Assembly: GCA_017543445.1 (NCBI GenBank) | Contig: JAFYGB010000002.1 | Location: 1 to 64,000 of the forward strand | Reading direction: 5' to 3' | DNA from: Lachnospiraceae bacterium | GTDB taxonomy: Bacteria > Bacillota > Clostridia > Lachnospirales > Lachnospiraceae | DNA: 64,000 nt | Translations under genes and position numbers: made by a program | Notes under the pieces: generated by a model | The model's input: only the letters and a program-made list of their open reading frames with translations | The model's database searches: none | What the model was told of the DNA's origin: nothing | Shown here: in pieces, positions 43,232-52,753 of the stretch | Layout: every line of letters starts with the position of its first letter | How positions within the stretch are numbered: position 1 is the first letter of the stretch

Positions 43232-44857
43232 TTATCGATCGAAGCCTGCCAGCTTCTTGTTGTAAAATGAGGAGTTCTTCATGATTTCCTTATCAAAATA
43301 ATCCTTTCCCAACTCCTCATAGAGAGTCGGCGTAGTAGAAAACAGGTTCGTACCCAGTCCCAGACGGTCTCCCTCGATCGTAGCACCCAGTGCAGCGATC
43401 GTAGTAGGATACATGTCGATCACCTGGTACAAACGAGCAGTGTCACAAGGGTTCTCGACGGCAGCATTGATCACTGCTATGAAGTTGCGGCGCACATAAT
43501 CATCCGTTGCATACTTCAGGTCATTGTAGTAGCGGCTGTCCATGGTCGGATGGTCTCCGATCACAACGATCGTGGTATTCTCATAAAACGGCTGCTGCTG
43601 CACCCATTCAACAAATGCACTCACCAGTTTTGACGAACAAGCGATAACATTATCATACTGCTTCGGATACGTATCCTCACAATGTTCACACATATAGCCA
43701 TCCGTGAAATGTGTATCCATCGTCATCAAAGTCAATGCAAACGGCTGATCGGAAGTGCTCGCTTCATTTAAGTAATCCTTCGCAAATTCAAAAAGTTTAT
43801 AATCTTCGAAGCCCCACCAAACAAAGTAACCTCTGGGAATCAGTTTATTATCCCTATAGTAGTAATAGTCGCGGATCTGATAATCACCATGCTTACGCAT
43901 GAAAACATCCATCGCTACAAACCGCGCGTCGGAACCGACCAGATAACACAGGTCATAACCTTCGCGTTTTAACATGTCACCGAGATTATATGCGCCGGGA
44001 AGGTATTCTTCCACGCCCTCTCCCATCATGGCTGAGTCAAAGCCGAAATTGATCGGAATACCGCAGGTCTGACCGACCAGAGAAGCCATAGTCCATGCGT
44101 TCTGATATACCGGCGTAGGTCCATGCAAAATCTTCCTGTCTCTGTCTCCGAAATTTTCATATTTGAGTGATAACTCGGTCAATTCCGGAATCAGGTTATA
44201 CTCTGACACGCCGCCATATTCCGGAGTCGCATAGGAGTTCTCTACAGACTCCAAATAAATGTAGATCAAGTTGCGTTTCTTCTCGGGAAATGTTACGTTC
44301 GCCGTCTTCGGATTCACATAATAATTCTCATAGATACGTGTTGTATCAAAGCGTTGCTTCAAATATGGGATCACATTAAAATGCGAACAGATCACAACAA
44401 ATGCAACGATCGGATACGCAACGATAACGATATTCCGGATAACGATATAGAGGGTTCGATTTGGACGCAAACCGCGAATAAACAAAGCAGAACAAGCTTT
44501 TCCTAGAATCCACAAAAGCAAGGAGGCAACCGCAATATTCACAGCTAGCCACTGATACAATCCCTTGAAATTCGCGATATCATTACTGGTGATCTGAACA
44601 TGCATATGGAAAAACAAAGATGCCAGATCGGTTTCCGCGAAATTATGCTTCATCCAGAAGGTCGCCGTCAATAGGCCGGATCCGATCATGAAAGCCAAAT
44701 ACGTGATACCGTGAGCGATGAAAAATCGAACAGGAAGTTTTTTAGAAATGTTGCCTTTCTTACGTCTTCTCTTCTCTAAAATGATATCGAGAACCATTAA
44801 AACTACAAAGGTCGATACACAGGAAGTCGTAAGCAATAAACTATAGGGATTCATCAA
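43232..44857 (-). CDS. MdoB/LTA-synthase-like phosphoglycerol transferase
   Basis: This 541-residue membrane enzyme of the alkaline-phosphatase superfamily has five N-terminal helices (about 5-165) and an extracellular catalytic domain (about 195-520). YIYLESVENSYATPEYGG holds the metal-binding Glu. NAWTMASLVGQTCGIP carries the nucleophile Thr in a context typical of MdoB (OpgB) phosphoglycerol transferases. DTHFTDGYMCEHCE and VVIGDHPTMDSRY supply further metal ligands. It probably moves glycerol-phosphate to a membrane glycan or lipid. It is monocistronic and differs clearly from the two tandem LTA-synthase-like proteins, so the window has three enzymes of this type. Confidence 0.87.
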   Translation of the reverse strand: MMNPYSLLLTTSCVSTFVVLMVLDIILEKRRRKKGNISKKLPVRFFIAHGITYLAFMIGSGLLTATFWMKHNFAETDLASLFFHMHVQITSNDIANFKGLYQWLAVNIAVASLLLWILGKACSALFIRGLRPNRTLYIVIRNIVIVAYPIVAFVVICSHFNVIPYLKQRFDTTRIYENYYVNPKTANVTFPEKKRNLIYIYLESVENSYATPEYGGVSEYNLIPELTELSLKYENFGDRDRKILHGPTPVYQNAWTMASLVGQTCGIPINFGFDSAMMGEGVEEYLPGAYNLGDMLKREGYDLCYLVGSDARFVAMDVFMRKHGDYQIRDYYYYRDNKLIPRGYFVWWGFEDYKLFEFAKDYLNEASTSDQPFALTLMTMDTHFTDGYMCEHCEDTYPKQYDNVIACSSKLVSAFVEWVQQQPFYENTTIVVIGDHPTMDSRYYNDLKYATDDYVRRNFIAVINAAVENPCDTARLYQVIDMYPTTIAALGATIEGDRLGLGTNLFSTTPTLYEELGKDYFDKEIMKNSSFYNKKLAGFDR

Positions 44858-44926
44858 AAATATACCTTCTTACTGGCTCGAAGCGAGCCGAAATGTTCAT
44901 ACATAGAATGAACGTACAATACAGCA

Positions 44927-44955
44927 AGTATACCACAACTAAGTTAGATCTTCAA
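44927..44955 (-). promoter_or_regulatory. Promoter of the MdoB-like gene
   Basis: On the reverse strand TTGAAG is followed by 17 bases and TATACT. The leader contains a palindrome GTTCAT-N7-ATGAAC (44895-44913), which may be an operator or a leader hairpin. Confidence 0.78.
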
Positions 44956-44994
44956 GTAAAAAACCCGTTGTTCTCATGTCGAGAACAACGGGTT
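44955..44994 (-). terminator. Terminator of the pilus operon
   Basis: Perfect 14-bp arms (AACCCGTTGTTCTC and its complement) with a 5-base loop are followed by about seven Ts on the minus strand. It is one of the strongest terminators in the window, 20 bases past the last minor pilin gene. Confidence 0.92.
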
Positions 44995-45013
44995 TTTCGA
45001 AATTCTATAGATA

Positions 45014-46297
45014 TTAATTCGGATATCTTACACTAACTTTTGCTGTACCAAGAAGTGTATTCTTATAATATACATCGATCGTGTAAAGAGCTACAAGTCC
45101 TTTACCCTGTTCGGTACTCTGACCTGTCTGACGGAAGATCAGGTGCGTAGAACGATCATCCAAGCAAAGTCTGAATACACCCTTAAAGGTCTTACCACTA
45201 ACATTGAAGTCCTGTTCAAGAATATTCACCTGTGAACCTTGTCCACCAGAAATCGAAATTTTATCTGTTTGTCTTGAAACCAGATCAGGTGAACCAGGAG
45301 TACCGATTTGCAAACTGATACGATACTTCACATCACTGCAGTGTGTATCAAAGCCTTTGATCGAAATGTAGTCACAAACCTGCTCAACATCCTGAAGACG
45401 AACCGTTGAAAGCTGTGACTCGCCATTTCCGAGTCCAACAACTACCGGATCAAAGGAAAGGCGGATCTTATAGTCATTACCACCCTTAATACAAGTTACG
45501 ACACAACCACCTGCGGAAGAAGCCGAGGTAGAAACCGAATCTTTGATCTTAACGGTTCCAAGAGCATTAAAATCATAACAACCTGCATCTGCACCGGATG
45601 TAACAATGTTCGAACCATTTGTCTTGATCTTGCTGACGCCAAACAAAGTACACAGATTATATGTCTTGTAACGAAGAACATTCAGCTCTGCATCGTAGTC
45701 ATTCTCGACCGGATTGGAGTTACCACCGTCACTGCTGGTGCCCGGCTTATTTCTCATGTAAACACTCTGGTTTACGCCGATCTCACGATCCATGTTCTTG
45801 TAATTCATCGAAAGATAAACAACATCACCATCTTCCAGATCATCCGTATTTAATGACAATCCCTCAACGCGGTTCGACAAAAGAGCACGACCTGTGCTGC
45901 CACCCTTCACTGCATTCGGGTTAGTTGCGAGAAGTGTCTTCACATTCTCAGCGGTATTATCATCCTCGGAGAGTGCGTTATCAAAAGTTGAAAGGAAAAC
46001 GCCATCCGACTCTTCGGAAACCACGTGAACCACATCTTTATCAACGATGTAGATCGAACTTCCGACCTGGCCGGCATAAACTTCACAGTCCGTAAGTAAA
46101 GCCCCAACCTGGTTGGTTACGATCTGCGCTTCTTCCTGAACATCCAGCTCACGGCTCCCCTTAGAAAACATCTTTGCCGCGGATGCCATCATGCTCAAAA
46201 ATGCAGAAATAACCAAAAGCAGGATCGCAGATGAAATAATAAGTTCGACCAGAGTCATACCTTTGTTGTTCTTAAGGATTTTCTTTAACTGTTTCAT
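45014..46297 (-). CDS. Type IV pilus minor pilin, PilW-like
   Basis: This 427-residue prepilin-like protein has a class III signal KNNKG|MTLVELI with Glu at +5, followed by a hydrophobic helix (IISSAILLLVISAFLSMMA) and a large C-terminal domain rich in Ser, Gly and Asn. The size, the N-terminus and its position last in a minor-pilin set fit PilW-type or GspJ-type proteins that prime pilus assembly. GGGAGGAGG precedes the start. PilD would cleave the leader. The domain LDDRSTHLIFRQTG...YYKNTLLGTAKVSVRYPN near the end is beta-rich by look; no adhesin motif was recognised. Confidence 0.8.
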   Translation of the reverse strand: MKQLKKILKNNKGMTLVELIISSAILLLVISAFLSMMASAAKMFSKGSRELDVQEEAQIVTNQVGALLTDCEVYAGQVGSSIYIVDKDVVHVVSEESDGVFLSTFDNALSEDDNTAENVKTLLATNPNAVKGGSTGRALLSNRVEGLSLNTDDLEDGDVVYLSMNYKNMDREIGVNQSVYMRNKPGTSSDGGNSNPVENDYDAELNVLRYKTYNLCTLFGVSKIKTNGSNIVTSGADAGCYDFNALGTVKIKDSVSTSASSAGGCVVTCIKGGNDYKIRLSFDPVVVGLGNGESQLSTVRLQDVEQVCDYISIKGFDTHCSDVKYRISLQIGTPGSPDLVSRQTDKISISGGQGSQVNILEQDFNVSGKTFKGVFRLCLDDRSTHLIFRQTGQSTEQGKGLVALYTIDVYYKNTLLGTAKVSVRYPN

Positions 46298-46311
46298 AAC
46301 TGCCTCCTCCC

Positions 46312-46839
46312 TTACTTCATATAAACTTTGCCGGTTGCAACAACAATATGAACATCATAATGGGTTCCAGCCGACTGGCCACACTGGAAAATGATCTCGC
46401 TAGCACCCGGGAAAGGGTTACCTGCTCCACCGGTGAAATGTGACGACTTCACGCCGCCGGAGGATTTCGAGAATGTTATATTCAACTCCATCCCCGGAGT
46501 AAACGTGTAGGCAATTCCAGGCATATAAGCCTGAACCGGAATTTTATTAGTTCCGATACACTGTTTATTTCCCGCAGCACCGACGCGCACATACACATCT
46601 CCGTTCGCTTCACAAGAAACGATCAAATCATAGGTATCTTTTACTCTGCCCATCGTATCACTACGAGCAGTAGCAATCGCCTGCTTCAGGGTTGTTGCAT
46701 AGGATTTAGCTGATCCGCGACCGACGATCGAGTACGTGATTGTAATGAACCCGAGCAATACGGCCATAATAGCAACAACGACCATCAACTCAACTAAGGA
46801 GAAGCCGGCATTGCGTTTGTTTTTTACATCCACTGACAT
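46312..46839 (-). CDS. Type IV pilus minor pilin, GspH/FimU-like
   Basis: This 175-residue prepilin has the cleavage motif KRNAG|FSLVELM with Glu at +5, a hydrophobic helix, then ARSDTMGRVKDTYDLIVSCEANGDVYVRVG, typical of GspH/FimU minor pilins. The start at 46839 (MSVDVK) has AGGAGG 8 bases upstream; a longer in-frame form lacks such a site. It lies between the PilX-like and PilW-like genes. Confidence 0.82.
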   Translation of the reverse strand: MSVDVKNKRNAGFSLVELMVVVAIMAVLLGFITITYSIVGRGSAKSYATTLKQAIATARSDTMGRVKDTYDLIVSCEANGDVYVRVGAAGNKQCIGTNKIPVQAYMPGIAYTFTPGMELNITFSKSSGGVKSSHFTGGAGNPFPGASEIIFQCGQSAGTHYDVHIVVATGKVYMK

Positions 46840-46871
46840 AAAATGTCCCTCCTTACTTATCGCTTGTTTTA

Positions 46872-48350
46872 TCAATCGTACTCGTTAATACGCCAATTAG
46901 AAACTTTTACAGTAGTTTTCTTCGAGCCACCGCCAGGGTTAGCTACGTTAAACAAATTACTCAGGAAGTTCGAAGTTGTTTCTCTGGGATAGAGAATATC
47001 ATCATACTTCAGATCCGGAGAACTTGCATACGATGTACCCGGAACGTACTTCTTCGGGTTCGTGATCTCTGTAGCATCCTGCAGCTTGATCGAAGGAATA
47101 CTCAGCTGACGAAGCTGCTGATATACTTCCGGATCCATATGGGTCGTTACATACTGTTTCTGAACTGCCATCAGAACTCGTCCAGGTGTGATTACGGTAG
47201 AGTTGAAGTAATTACCGGACTGAACTTTGATTCTGGCATTTGAAATGAAAAGTGTATTGGTGAAACCATTGAAGGTCTGACCGGAATCCAGTTTATGATA
47301 GAACATAAATGCGGTATAGGTCTGTCCACCGATTGTCGTTGTCTTAGAAACCTTGCAATCTTCACGATAGAGGTTCTTACCTACGTTCAAATTCTGATAC
47401 TGGCCAGATCCGTTCTTACCCCAAATCGAGAAATCACGGTAGAGGCCCTGGGTAACGGTGCCACCCTCCAGTGCGGTGTCGACGCTGATGCCTGTACCAG
47501 TTGTAATATTTCCAGATCCTAATACACGCGTATTGGAACCGGTTCTGGAAATCGTACCGGAAATCTTACATTCGGAAGAAACGATCAGCGTTGCATTACC
47601 GGAAAGCTTAACATTACCAGTGATGATACATGTACCACCCAAAATATGAAGCACTGCATTATCCTGAATTACCAGGTCACCATTAATGATGGCTGCCTCG
47701 GAAATGATATTCAAAGTACTGTTGCTGATCAACTTCATCGCGGTAGAATCGGTGTTAGACTTCTTACCACAGTACAGATAACCATAAACGTGTGAGTTCG
47801 TTGCACGCATCTGTGTTTCATCATCCATGGAGAAATCCTGGTCACACAGAATACTGAAGTCGTTGATATCGAGATTATAACGACCACCGGAAGTAGCTGT
47901 AATGGTGATATCCGTCTTAACGTTTGACTCAAAACCATCTACTACGCTGGATGCTGTAACACCTCTGAAGATGATCGTGTTCGGGATCGAGTCATCGATC
48001 GAATCATAGGTTACAACCACTTGGTCATCCGTAGAGTTTGCCTCCGATGCTGCCATCGGATAAAAAGCAGAAGCCGAGAATGTTTTTGTCGTTTTGTTAA
48101 CTTTCGTAGTATCGTTCAAAAGAGTCATAACGCCATTCAGATCATCCTTCGAACGAAGAACCGACTGGAGTTCACCCATGGCCATCTCTGCCGTATAGGT
48201 GTTATCCTGTGCTCTCGCATTATTTTTCTTCATGATCAGATTTGAATAGGATACGGAAAGCAACGTGGTTCCCAATATCGCTATAAACATGATCGTAATG
48301 ACCGCCGTGACAAGCGCGGCACCGCGGTTATCTTTTCTTAATCGTTTCAT
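46872..48350 (-). CDS. Type IV pilus minor pilin, PilX-like, with a beta-solenoid-like body
   Basis: This protein of about 492 residues starts MKRLRKDNRG|AALVTAVITIMFIAILGTTLLSVSYSN. That is a PilX-type N-terminus with a hydrophobic helix but no Glu at +5. It is much longer than the roughly 170-200 residues of classical PilX. Residues 195-285 contain short strand repeats (STLNIISEAAIINGDLVIQDNAVLHILGG, GNVKLSGNATLIVSS, GSGNITTG) that look like a small right-handed beta-solenoid, similar to bactofilin-like repeats. GGGAGG precedes the ATG at 48350. It probably sits at the pilus tip complex (inference from family). Confidence 0.72.
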   Translation of the reverse strand: MKRLRKDNRGAALVTAVITIMFIAILGTTLLSVSYSNLIMKKNNARAQDNTYTAEMAMGELQSVLRSKDDLNGVMTLLNDTTKVNKTTKTFSASAFYPMAASEANSTDDQVVVTYDSIDDSIPNTIIFRGVTASSVVDGFESNVKTDITITATSGGRYNLDINDFSILCDQDFSMDDETQMRATNSHVYGYLYCGKKSNTDSTAMKLISNSTLNIISEAAIINGDLVIQDNAVLHILGGTCIITGNVKLSGNATLIVSSECKISGTISRTGSNTRVLGSGNITTGTGISVDTALEGGTVTQGLYRDFSIWGKNGSGQYQNLNVGKNLYREDCKVSKTTTIGGQTYTAFMFYHKLDSGQTFNGFTNTLFISNARIKVQSGNYFNSTVITPGRVLMAVQKQYVTTHMDPEVYQQLRQLSIPSIKLQDATEITNPKKYVPGTSYASSPDLKYDDILYPRETTSNFLSNLFNVANPGGGSKKTTVKVSNWRINEYD

Positions 48351-48367
48351 ACTCAATACCTCCCACA

Positions 48368-48883
48368 TCAATCCTTATTCTGAACCGATCCAGTTAAGTG
48401 GACCAGACAATCTCCCGACAAGGAAGCCCCGGCTCCTTTATTCATATATACCCAAACATTGACAGCATACATGAAATACTTGTTGCCTGTGTTCGTATTC
48501 ACGGTACCGCCCTTCGTAATATCCGCTACTACATTCAGGTTCATATCCTGATAATGAACGCCCGTAAACAATAACTTGACCTCATCCGTATCATGTGTGG
48601 TACGTGCAAAAGTAACTGTTCCACAACCCAGGGGAAGAATGTTACCCGCTACATCGGCATAGGGCATATCGTCTCTCAATTCTTGAACGTTGTAACGTTC
48701 AATATTATCCAGAACCGACTGCGCCATCTGAGTAGCCTTTAACACCCCTCTGGCACGCGAATTCGCCTGGATCGAACTGGAAAAAGCCCGGAATAAAGGC
48801 CCGATAACGATCGCAAATAAAGCAACCGCTACGATCAGTTCAACCAAGGTGAAACCGCCATTTTTTCTCTTTTTCTCCACCAT
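48368..48883 (-). CDS. Type IV pilus minor pilin, PilV/GspI-like
   Basis: This 171-residue prepilin has signal KNGG|FTLVELIVAVALFAIVIGPLF, with Glu at +5 and the proline-containing helix, followed by a short globular domain ending VHLTGSVQNKD. MAQSVLDNIERYNVQEL after the helix resembles PilV/GspI minor pilins. The start at 48883 (MVEKKR) has AGGAGAGG upstream. The region before it (48884-49059) contains a perfect 11-bp hairpin GGCGGCGGGAG/CTCCCGCCGCC (49012-49038) without a T-tract. That may be a processing or partial-attenuation site between the pilO-like gene and the minor pilins. Confidence 0.8.
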   Translation of the reverse strand: MVEKKRKNGGFTLVELIVAVALFAIVIGPLFRAFSSSIQANSRARGVLKATQMAQSVLDNIERYNVQELRDDMPYADVAGNILPLGCGTVTFARTTHDTDEVKLLFTGVHYQDMNLNVVADITKGGTVNTNTGNKYFMYAVNVWVYMNKGAGASLSGDCLVHLTGSVQNKD

Positions 48884-49059
48884 AGTATCCTCTCCTTTTT
48901 TACACATATTCCTGATTTATGTCATCGCCACGCCTTATCGTGACGTATTATCCAATTTCATATTTCCTTTTATAGTTTTTTACTGCGTTTTCTCTACATT
49001 ATCCTTCCATGGGCGGCGGGAGGAGTGCTCCCGCCGCCGGGAAAGATCTTTATTCGGAA

Positions 49060-49908
49060 TTAATAAGCTTCCGAACTGGTTTCTTCTGCTGTTGTGGTCG
49101 GTGTCAGATCGCCGAATACGCAATCCAAACCGATAATGTCGTCGTTCTCATACTTTGTTTCGCCGGTATCCGGATCTGTGGAAACGATCGTCTCGGGTAC
49201 ATACTCTTCTCCGTTCGGCTGACCGTCTGTAAAGGTCTTCTCATAAACCTTCTCATAGCCCGGAACCTTAACCGGTACGTATACGCGATCCTTATTGTTA
49301 TCATCATCGATTGCAAAGGAACTGAACTCAATATCACCCTTCAACGGGAAGTCTCCAGTCCACTTTACTTCGATGTTCATGTTACGGATCATACGCTTTG
49401 TGTCATCATTTGCATAAATCACACGAACCATTTCTTTCAGTGTTTCATAGTCGCAAATGAACTCTGCTTTCGTATTCGCATCCAACAGCGAGATATGACG
49501 AGGAGTCATATTCAACTTTCCGATTACACTTTCTACCATGGTTGCTTCGGTGAACGTATAGCGATCGAAGTAGATCTTCATCTTCTTCTCTTCGTCGTCC
49601 AACAGTTCATCACGCTTCTCCATGTAGTTTAGGAAAAGGATGCCATCCTCATACCACTGATTTGCCGGGAATTCATCGATCTTTGCCTTAACTTCCTTAT
49701 CCTGCTCAGCCATCTGTGTGCGGAACAGATTTTCGGATCTCTTTTTCATCTTCAGATCTTCGATCTCCGTTTTCAAAGTAGCGATCTCATCTTCCTTCTT
49801 TGAAATATCATCCAGTTTTGTCTTGAGATAGAACTGGTAGGTGATGAATGCACTCAGAATACCGATCAAAAGCAAAATGACTTTAATATCTCTTTTAGTT
49901 ATTCTCAT
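49060..49908 (-). CDS. PilO-like pilus alignment protein
   Basis: This 282-residue inner-membrane protein has one N-terminal transmembrane helix (residues 9-28, IKVILLLIGILSAFITYQFY), a coiled coil (about 30-75) and an alpha/beta domain (about 90-215) with the ferredoxin-like pattern of PilO. The C-terminal 65 residues are acidic, Thr-rich and probably disordered (PTTTAEETSSEAY). Position directly after the PilM-PilN fusion supports PilO. In other systems PilN and PilO form a heterodimer that links PilM to the rest of the machine. The sequence similarity itself is weak. Confidence 0.75.
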   Translation of the reverse strand: MRITKRDIKVILLLIGILSAFITYQFYLKTKLDDISKKEDEIATLKTEIEDLKMKKRSENLFRTQMAEQDKEVKAKIDEFPANQWYEDGILFLNYMEKRDELLDDEEKKMKIYFDRYTFTEATMVESVIGKLNMTPRHISLLDANTKAEFICDYETLKEMVRVIYANDDTKRMIRNMNIEVKWTGDFPLKGDIEFSSFAIDDDNNKDRVYVPVKVPGYEKVYEKTFTDGQPNGEEYVPETIVSTDPDTGETKYENDDIIGLDCVFGDLTPTTTAEETSSEAY

Positions 49909-49921
49909 GACCTACACCCCC

Positions 49922-51715
49922 TTACTGTGCTGCCGCCGCCGAAGGCGCCGCTGCAGCAGTTGTATCTCCAAAGATAACAGCTGCGTCTTTGTAAATGCAG
50001 GTGATGGTCAACGTGAGATCATGCTCAACCGTCGTAGGCTCGATCGTCTCGCCGTTCTCGTCGGTCTCGATCACCGGTTCGGTGGTCTCTGCGATCGTGT
50101 AGATCGGGATAGTCTCACCATTCTCATCGATGATGTAACCCATGCTCTCGGGAGCTGTTGTAGCCTTCTCGTGCTCTTCAACCGTAGACAAACCGATGAT
50201 GTCGATCGTGTTGAATGTACGGAACTGCTGAATGATCTCAGCTGCATCCGCTTTCGTAGCACATGTGATCTCGAAGGATACGCCTTCTTCCGTAACGTGC
50301 ATCTTAAATGCTTCGAAACTTGTAGGCATCTTTCTCTCAACCTCATCGAGGAAAGCTACCAACTTCTCGTTCGGGTTACGAGTTGTTTTATACATGGTCA
50401 TGAACTTATCGAATGTCGTCTGCGAGTCGTTCTTCGCATCGATAACGACTTCGATCGTCTTAAGTGTCTCTTTCTCAGCCTTCAGTTCTTCGACTTCATT
50501 GACCTTCTGGTCATATGTGAAGCTTCCGTAGAACCACATTGCTACTGCACCGACGATACCTGCCAGGCAGACAACGATCGGAACGAGCATGGAGTCATTC
50601 TTAACTTTCTTCGTCTTGAAGACTTCAGGCATCAGGTTCATGGAACCCTTAGTTGCGCCGACTGCCGGAAGCATAACTGCACAGGAGTCTGCGCCGCCGG
50701 TAGGATTATAGCTTGCTCCGGGAAGAGCCGTTACAGCCTTAACTGCGCTACCGATTTCGAACGAGAAGAGTTCGCGCATACCACGGAACTCAGCGCCGAT
50801 ACCGGAGAGGAAGATCATGTCGATACGAGCGCCCGGTGTCTTCGACATGTAGTAGTCGATAACACGTACGATGTTTCCGAGAAGGAAACGAAGGGACTCG
50901 GTAACTTCATTACGGATCTTCTCATCCTCAGTCAGGATCTCCTGCTCGCGGGAGTTGTCATCCTCCGGAATGACCGTGTTGATCAGCTGCTGGCTCATAA
51001 AGAGCTCGTAAGCCTTCTGTTCGTCCATGGTCTCGTCGTAACGATACTTATCAATCGAAAGCAACGTCTCGACTGCGCTGTTCGCGCCGTAAGATACGAC
51101 TCTCTGAAGGTTCAGGACGCCGTTCTCCAGAATGGTCACATAGGTGTTTGTTTCACCTACATGGATGGAGATGCTGGTTCCCTGGGTCTTCATTTCCTTC
51201 AGGACCTGGAAGATCGAGTTTCCTGCATAATCGATGGTAACGATCGTGAGGCCCATGGTTCTGGCCAGGTCGAAGTACGCTTCGATCATGTCGAGGGGGG
51301 CTGCAATGAGCAGCAACTTCAGTTTCTTTTCTTCGCTGGATACCGCCTTCTCAAGCACGGTATAGGTCAGGTAGTAGTTGGAGATGTCCATCGGGAAGTA
51401 ATCCGATGCATTTGCCCGTACCATAGACATGATCTTGTCTCTGGATACCAGAGGCAAGAAGACCTCTCTCGTGGCGATCTTACTGGAAGATACCGTGAAT
51501 ACTACCTTCTTCGTTTTGATCTGGTTCGAAGCCAGTTTTGCATGCAGCACATCGATGAATTCATCCGCCTCTTTCACGTAGCCATCTTCGATGGTCCCCT
51601 TCGGCGTTTCGAACGTAAAGCTGTTGTAGACTTTGGCGTTCGCTGAGCGATAATCCATCTCGCACACCTTTGTGAGAACGTTTCCGATCTCAATACTTAT
51701 GACTTTTCCTGCCAT
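49922..51715 (-). CDS. pilM: PilM-PilN fusion protein
   Basis: This 597-residue protein joins two normally separate pilus proteins. Residues 1-360 are PilM, an actin-like cytoplasmic ATPase fold (ISIEIGNVLTKVCEMDY, VVFTVSSSKIATREVFLP, VTIDYAGNSIFQVL, IFLSGIGAEFRGMREL). SMNLMPEVF near 368 matches the PilN N-terminal peptide that inserts into PilM in other bacteria (INLLP type). A transmembrane helix (about 383-405) follows, then a coiled coil and a PilN-like ferredoxin domain (about 410-530). The C-terminus is Thr/Glu-rich with an Ala tail. The fusion makes the PilM-PilN link covalent. GGAGG precedes the ATG, and the gene follows pilD by 87 bases. Confidence 0.88.
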   Translation of the reverse strand: MAGKVISIEIGNVLTKVCEMDYRSANAKVYNSFTFETPKGTIEDGYVKEADEFIDVLHAKLASNQIKTKKVVFTVSSSKIATREVFLPLVSRDKIMSMVRANASDYFPMDISNYYLTYTVLEKAVSSEEKKLKLLLIAAPLDMIEAYFDLARTMGLTIVTIDYAGNSIFQVLKEMKTQGTSISIHVGETNTYVTILENGVLNLQRVVSYGANSAVETLLSIDKYRYDETMDEQKAYELFMSQQLINTVIPEDDNSREQEILTEDEKIRNEVTESLRFLLGNIVRVIDYYMSKTPGARIDMIFLSGIGAEFRGMRELFSFEIGSAVKAVTALPGASYNPTGGADSCAVMLPAVGATKGSMNLMPEVFKTKKVKNDSMLVPIVVCLAGIVGAVAMWFYGSFTYDQKVNEVEELKAEKETLKTIEVVIDAKNDSQTTFDKFMTMYKTTRNPNEKLVAFLDEVERKMPTSFEAFKMHVTEEGVSFEITCATKADAAEIIQQFRTFNTIDIIGLSTVEEHEKATTAPESMGYIIDENGETIPIYTIAETTEPVIETDENGETIEPTTVEHDLTLTITCIYKDAAVIFGDTTAAAAPSAAAAQ

Positions 51716-51802
51716 ACGTAACCTCCATTTTTTGCACCCGCATCTTGCATTCCAAGGCGGTATGCATCATCCTTTTTGAGGAGTTGCCTCCTCGGGCATC
51801 CA

Positions 51803-52576
51803 TTACTCTTTCGGGAAAAAGAATGCCTTATACCACTCGAGGAATTTGTTTCCCCAGAGTGCTGCCAGCAGGATACCTGCCGACAGGTACGGTCCCAACG
51901 CCAAGACTCTTCCGGCCTTAGAAACAACCATGCGAGTCAAATGAATGATGGTACCGATGATGCATCCGAGAACGAATGCAAGTAAGATGTTTTTCCAACC
52001 GATGAGGAGCCCTGCAGCAGCCATCAGTTTTATATCACCGCCGCCGATGCCGCGACCGCGGGTGATGAGCGAAAATAACAAGAGCGGAACCGATACGGCA
52101 AAGAAGCCGATCACGTACAACGGCCAGTTTTCTAGGTCTAAGGCCAGCGCACCAAGTCCCAGTGCTCCAATAAAAAGGTTAATGCCGAACGGGATCTCGA
52201 AAGTCCGGAAGTCGATCACGGAAATGACCAACAGCGCCGATGCCAGCAGACAGTAGAGAATGGTGATCGGCTCAAAGCCGCAAACCCATACCACCAGCAG
52301 ATACAGGAGCATATTCGCAGCTTCCACGATGGGATACTGCTTCGAGATCGGGTGCTTACAAGTCCGGCACTTTCCTTTGAGTCCGATCCAGGAAAACAAC
52401 GGGATCAGCTCAAACCAGTGAAGTTTCGTCTTGCAATGAGGACAATGGGAAGGTTCCAATGCGATCCCCTCGCCTCTGGGAATACGATAGATGCAGACGT
52501 TTAAAAAGCTTCCGATCAGTAAACCCAACAACCCGGCGATCACATAACCTGCAATAAGCAACTGTCCTTCCGACAT
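51803..52576 (-). CDS. pilD: Prepilin peptidase / N-methyltransferase
   Basis: This 257-residue polytopic aspartic protease cleaves the leader of prepilins and usually N-methylates the new Phe. Two cytoplasmic CxxC pairs (CPHCKTKLHW, CRTCKHP) form the zinc loop of the methyltransferase domain. The catalytic aspartates are in SVIDFRTFEIP and RGIGGGDIKLMAAAG. The ATG at 52576 has AGGGGG 8 bases upstream; a GTG two codons earlier is less likely. It has its own strong promoter and probably starts the operon pilD-pilMN-pilO-minor pilins, which runs to the terminator at 44955. Confidence 0.95.
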   Translation of the reverse strand: MSEGQLLIAGYVIAGLLGLLIGSFLNVCIYRIPRGEGIALEPSHCPHCKTKLHWFELIPLFSWIGLKGKCRTCKHPISKQYPIVEAANMLLYLLVVWVCGFEPITILYCLLASALLVISVIDFRTFEIPFGINLFIGALGLGALALDLENWPLYVIGFFAVSVPLLLFSLITRGRGIGGGDIKLMAAAGLLIGWKNILLAFVLGCIIGTIIHLTRMVVSKAGRVLALGPYLSAGILLAALWGNKFLEWYKAFFFPKE

Positions 52577-52607
52577 GCCCACTACCCCCTAATCCTTTTT
52601 ATACTTT

Positions 52608-52636
52608 ATTATAGCACAGGGGGTATTAAATATCAA
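52608..52636 (-). promoter_or_regulatory. Promoter of the pilD-pilMN-pilO-minor pilin operon
   Basis: On the reverse strand TTGATA is followed by 17 bases and TATAAT, about 32 bases before the pilD start. The pilin-type upstream motif (ACGYTCAC...) is not present here, so the machinery and pilin promoters are controlled differently. Confidence 0.82.
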
Positions 52637-52753
52637 ACAGAATCTGCAATATTTTCGAAAAATTTAATACTTTCAGATGATTCTCGGAGGTTACATTTCA
52701 AAAGTACCGTAAATCTATGCAGATCCACCATTTGACATGCCTCTATGCGTTCC

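Noticed and set aside
49841-51646. 601-codon plus-strand ORF opposite the PilM-PilN gene
   Set aside because: Antisense shadow; no motif, no ribosome binding site and rare codon pattern.
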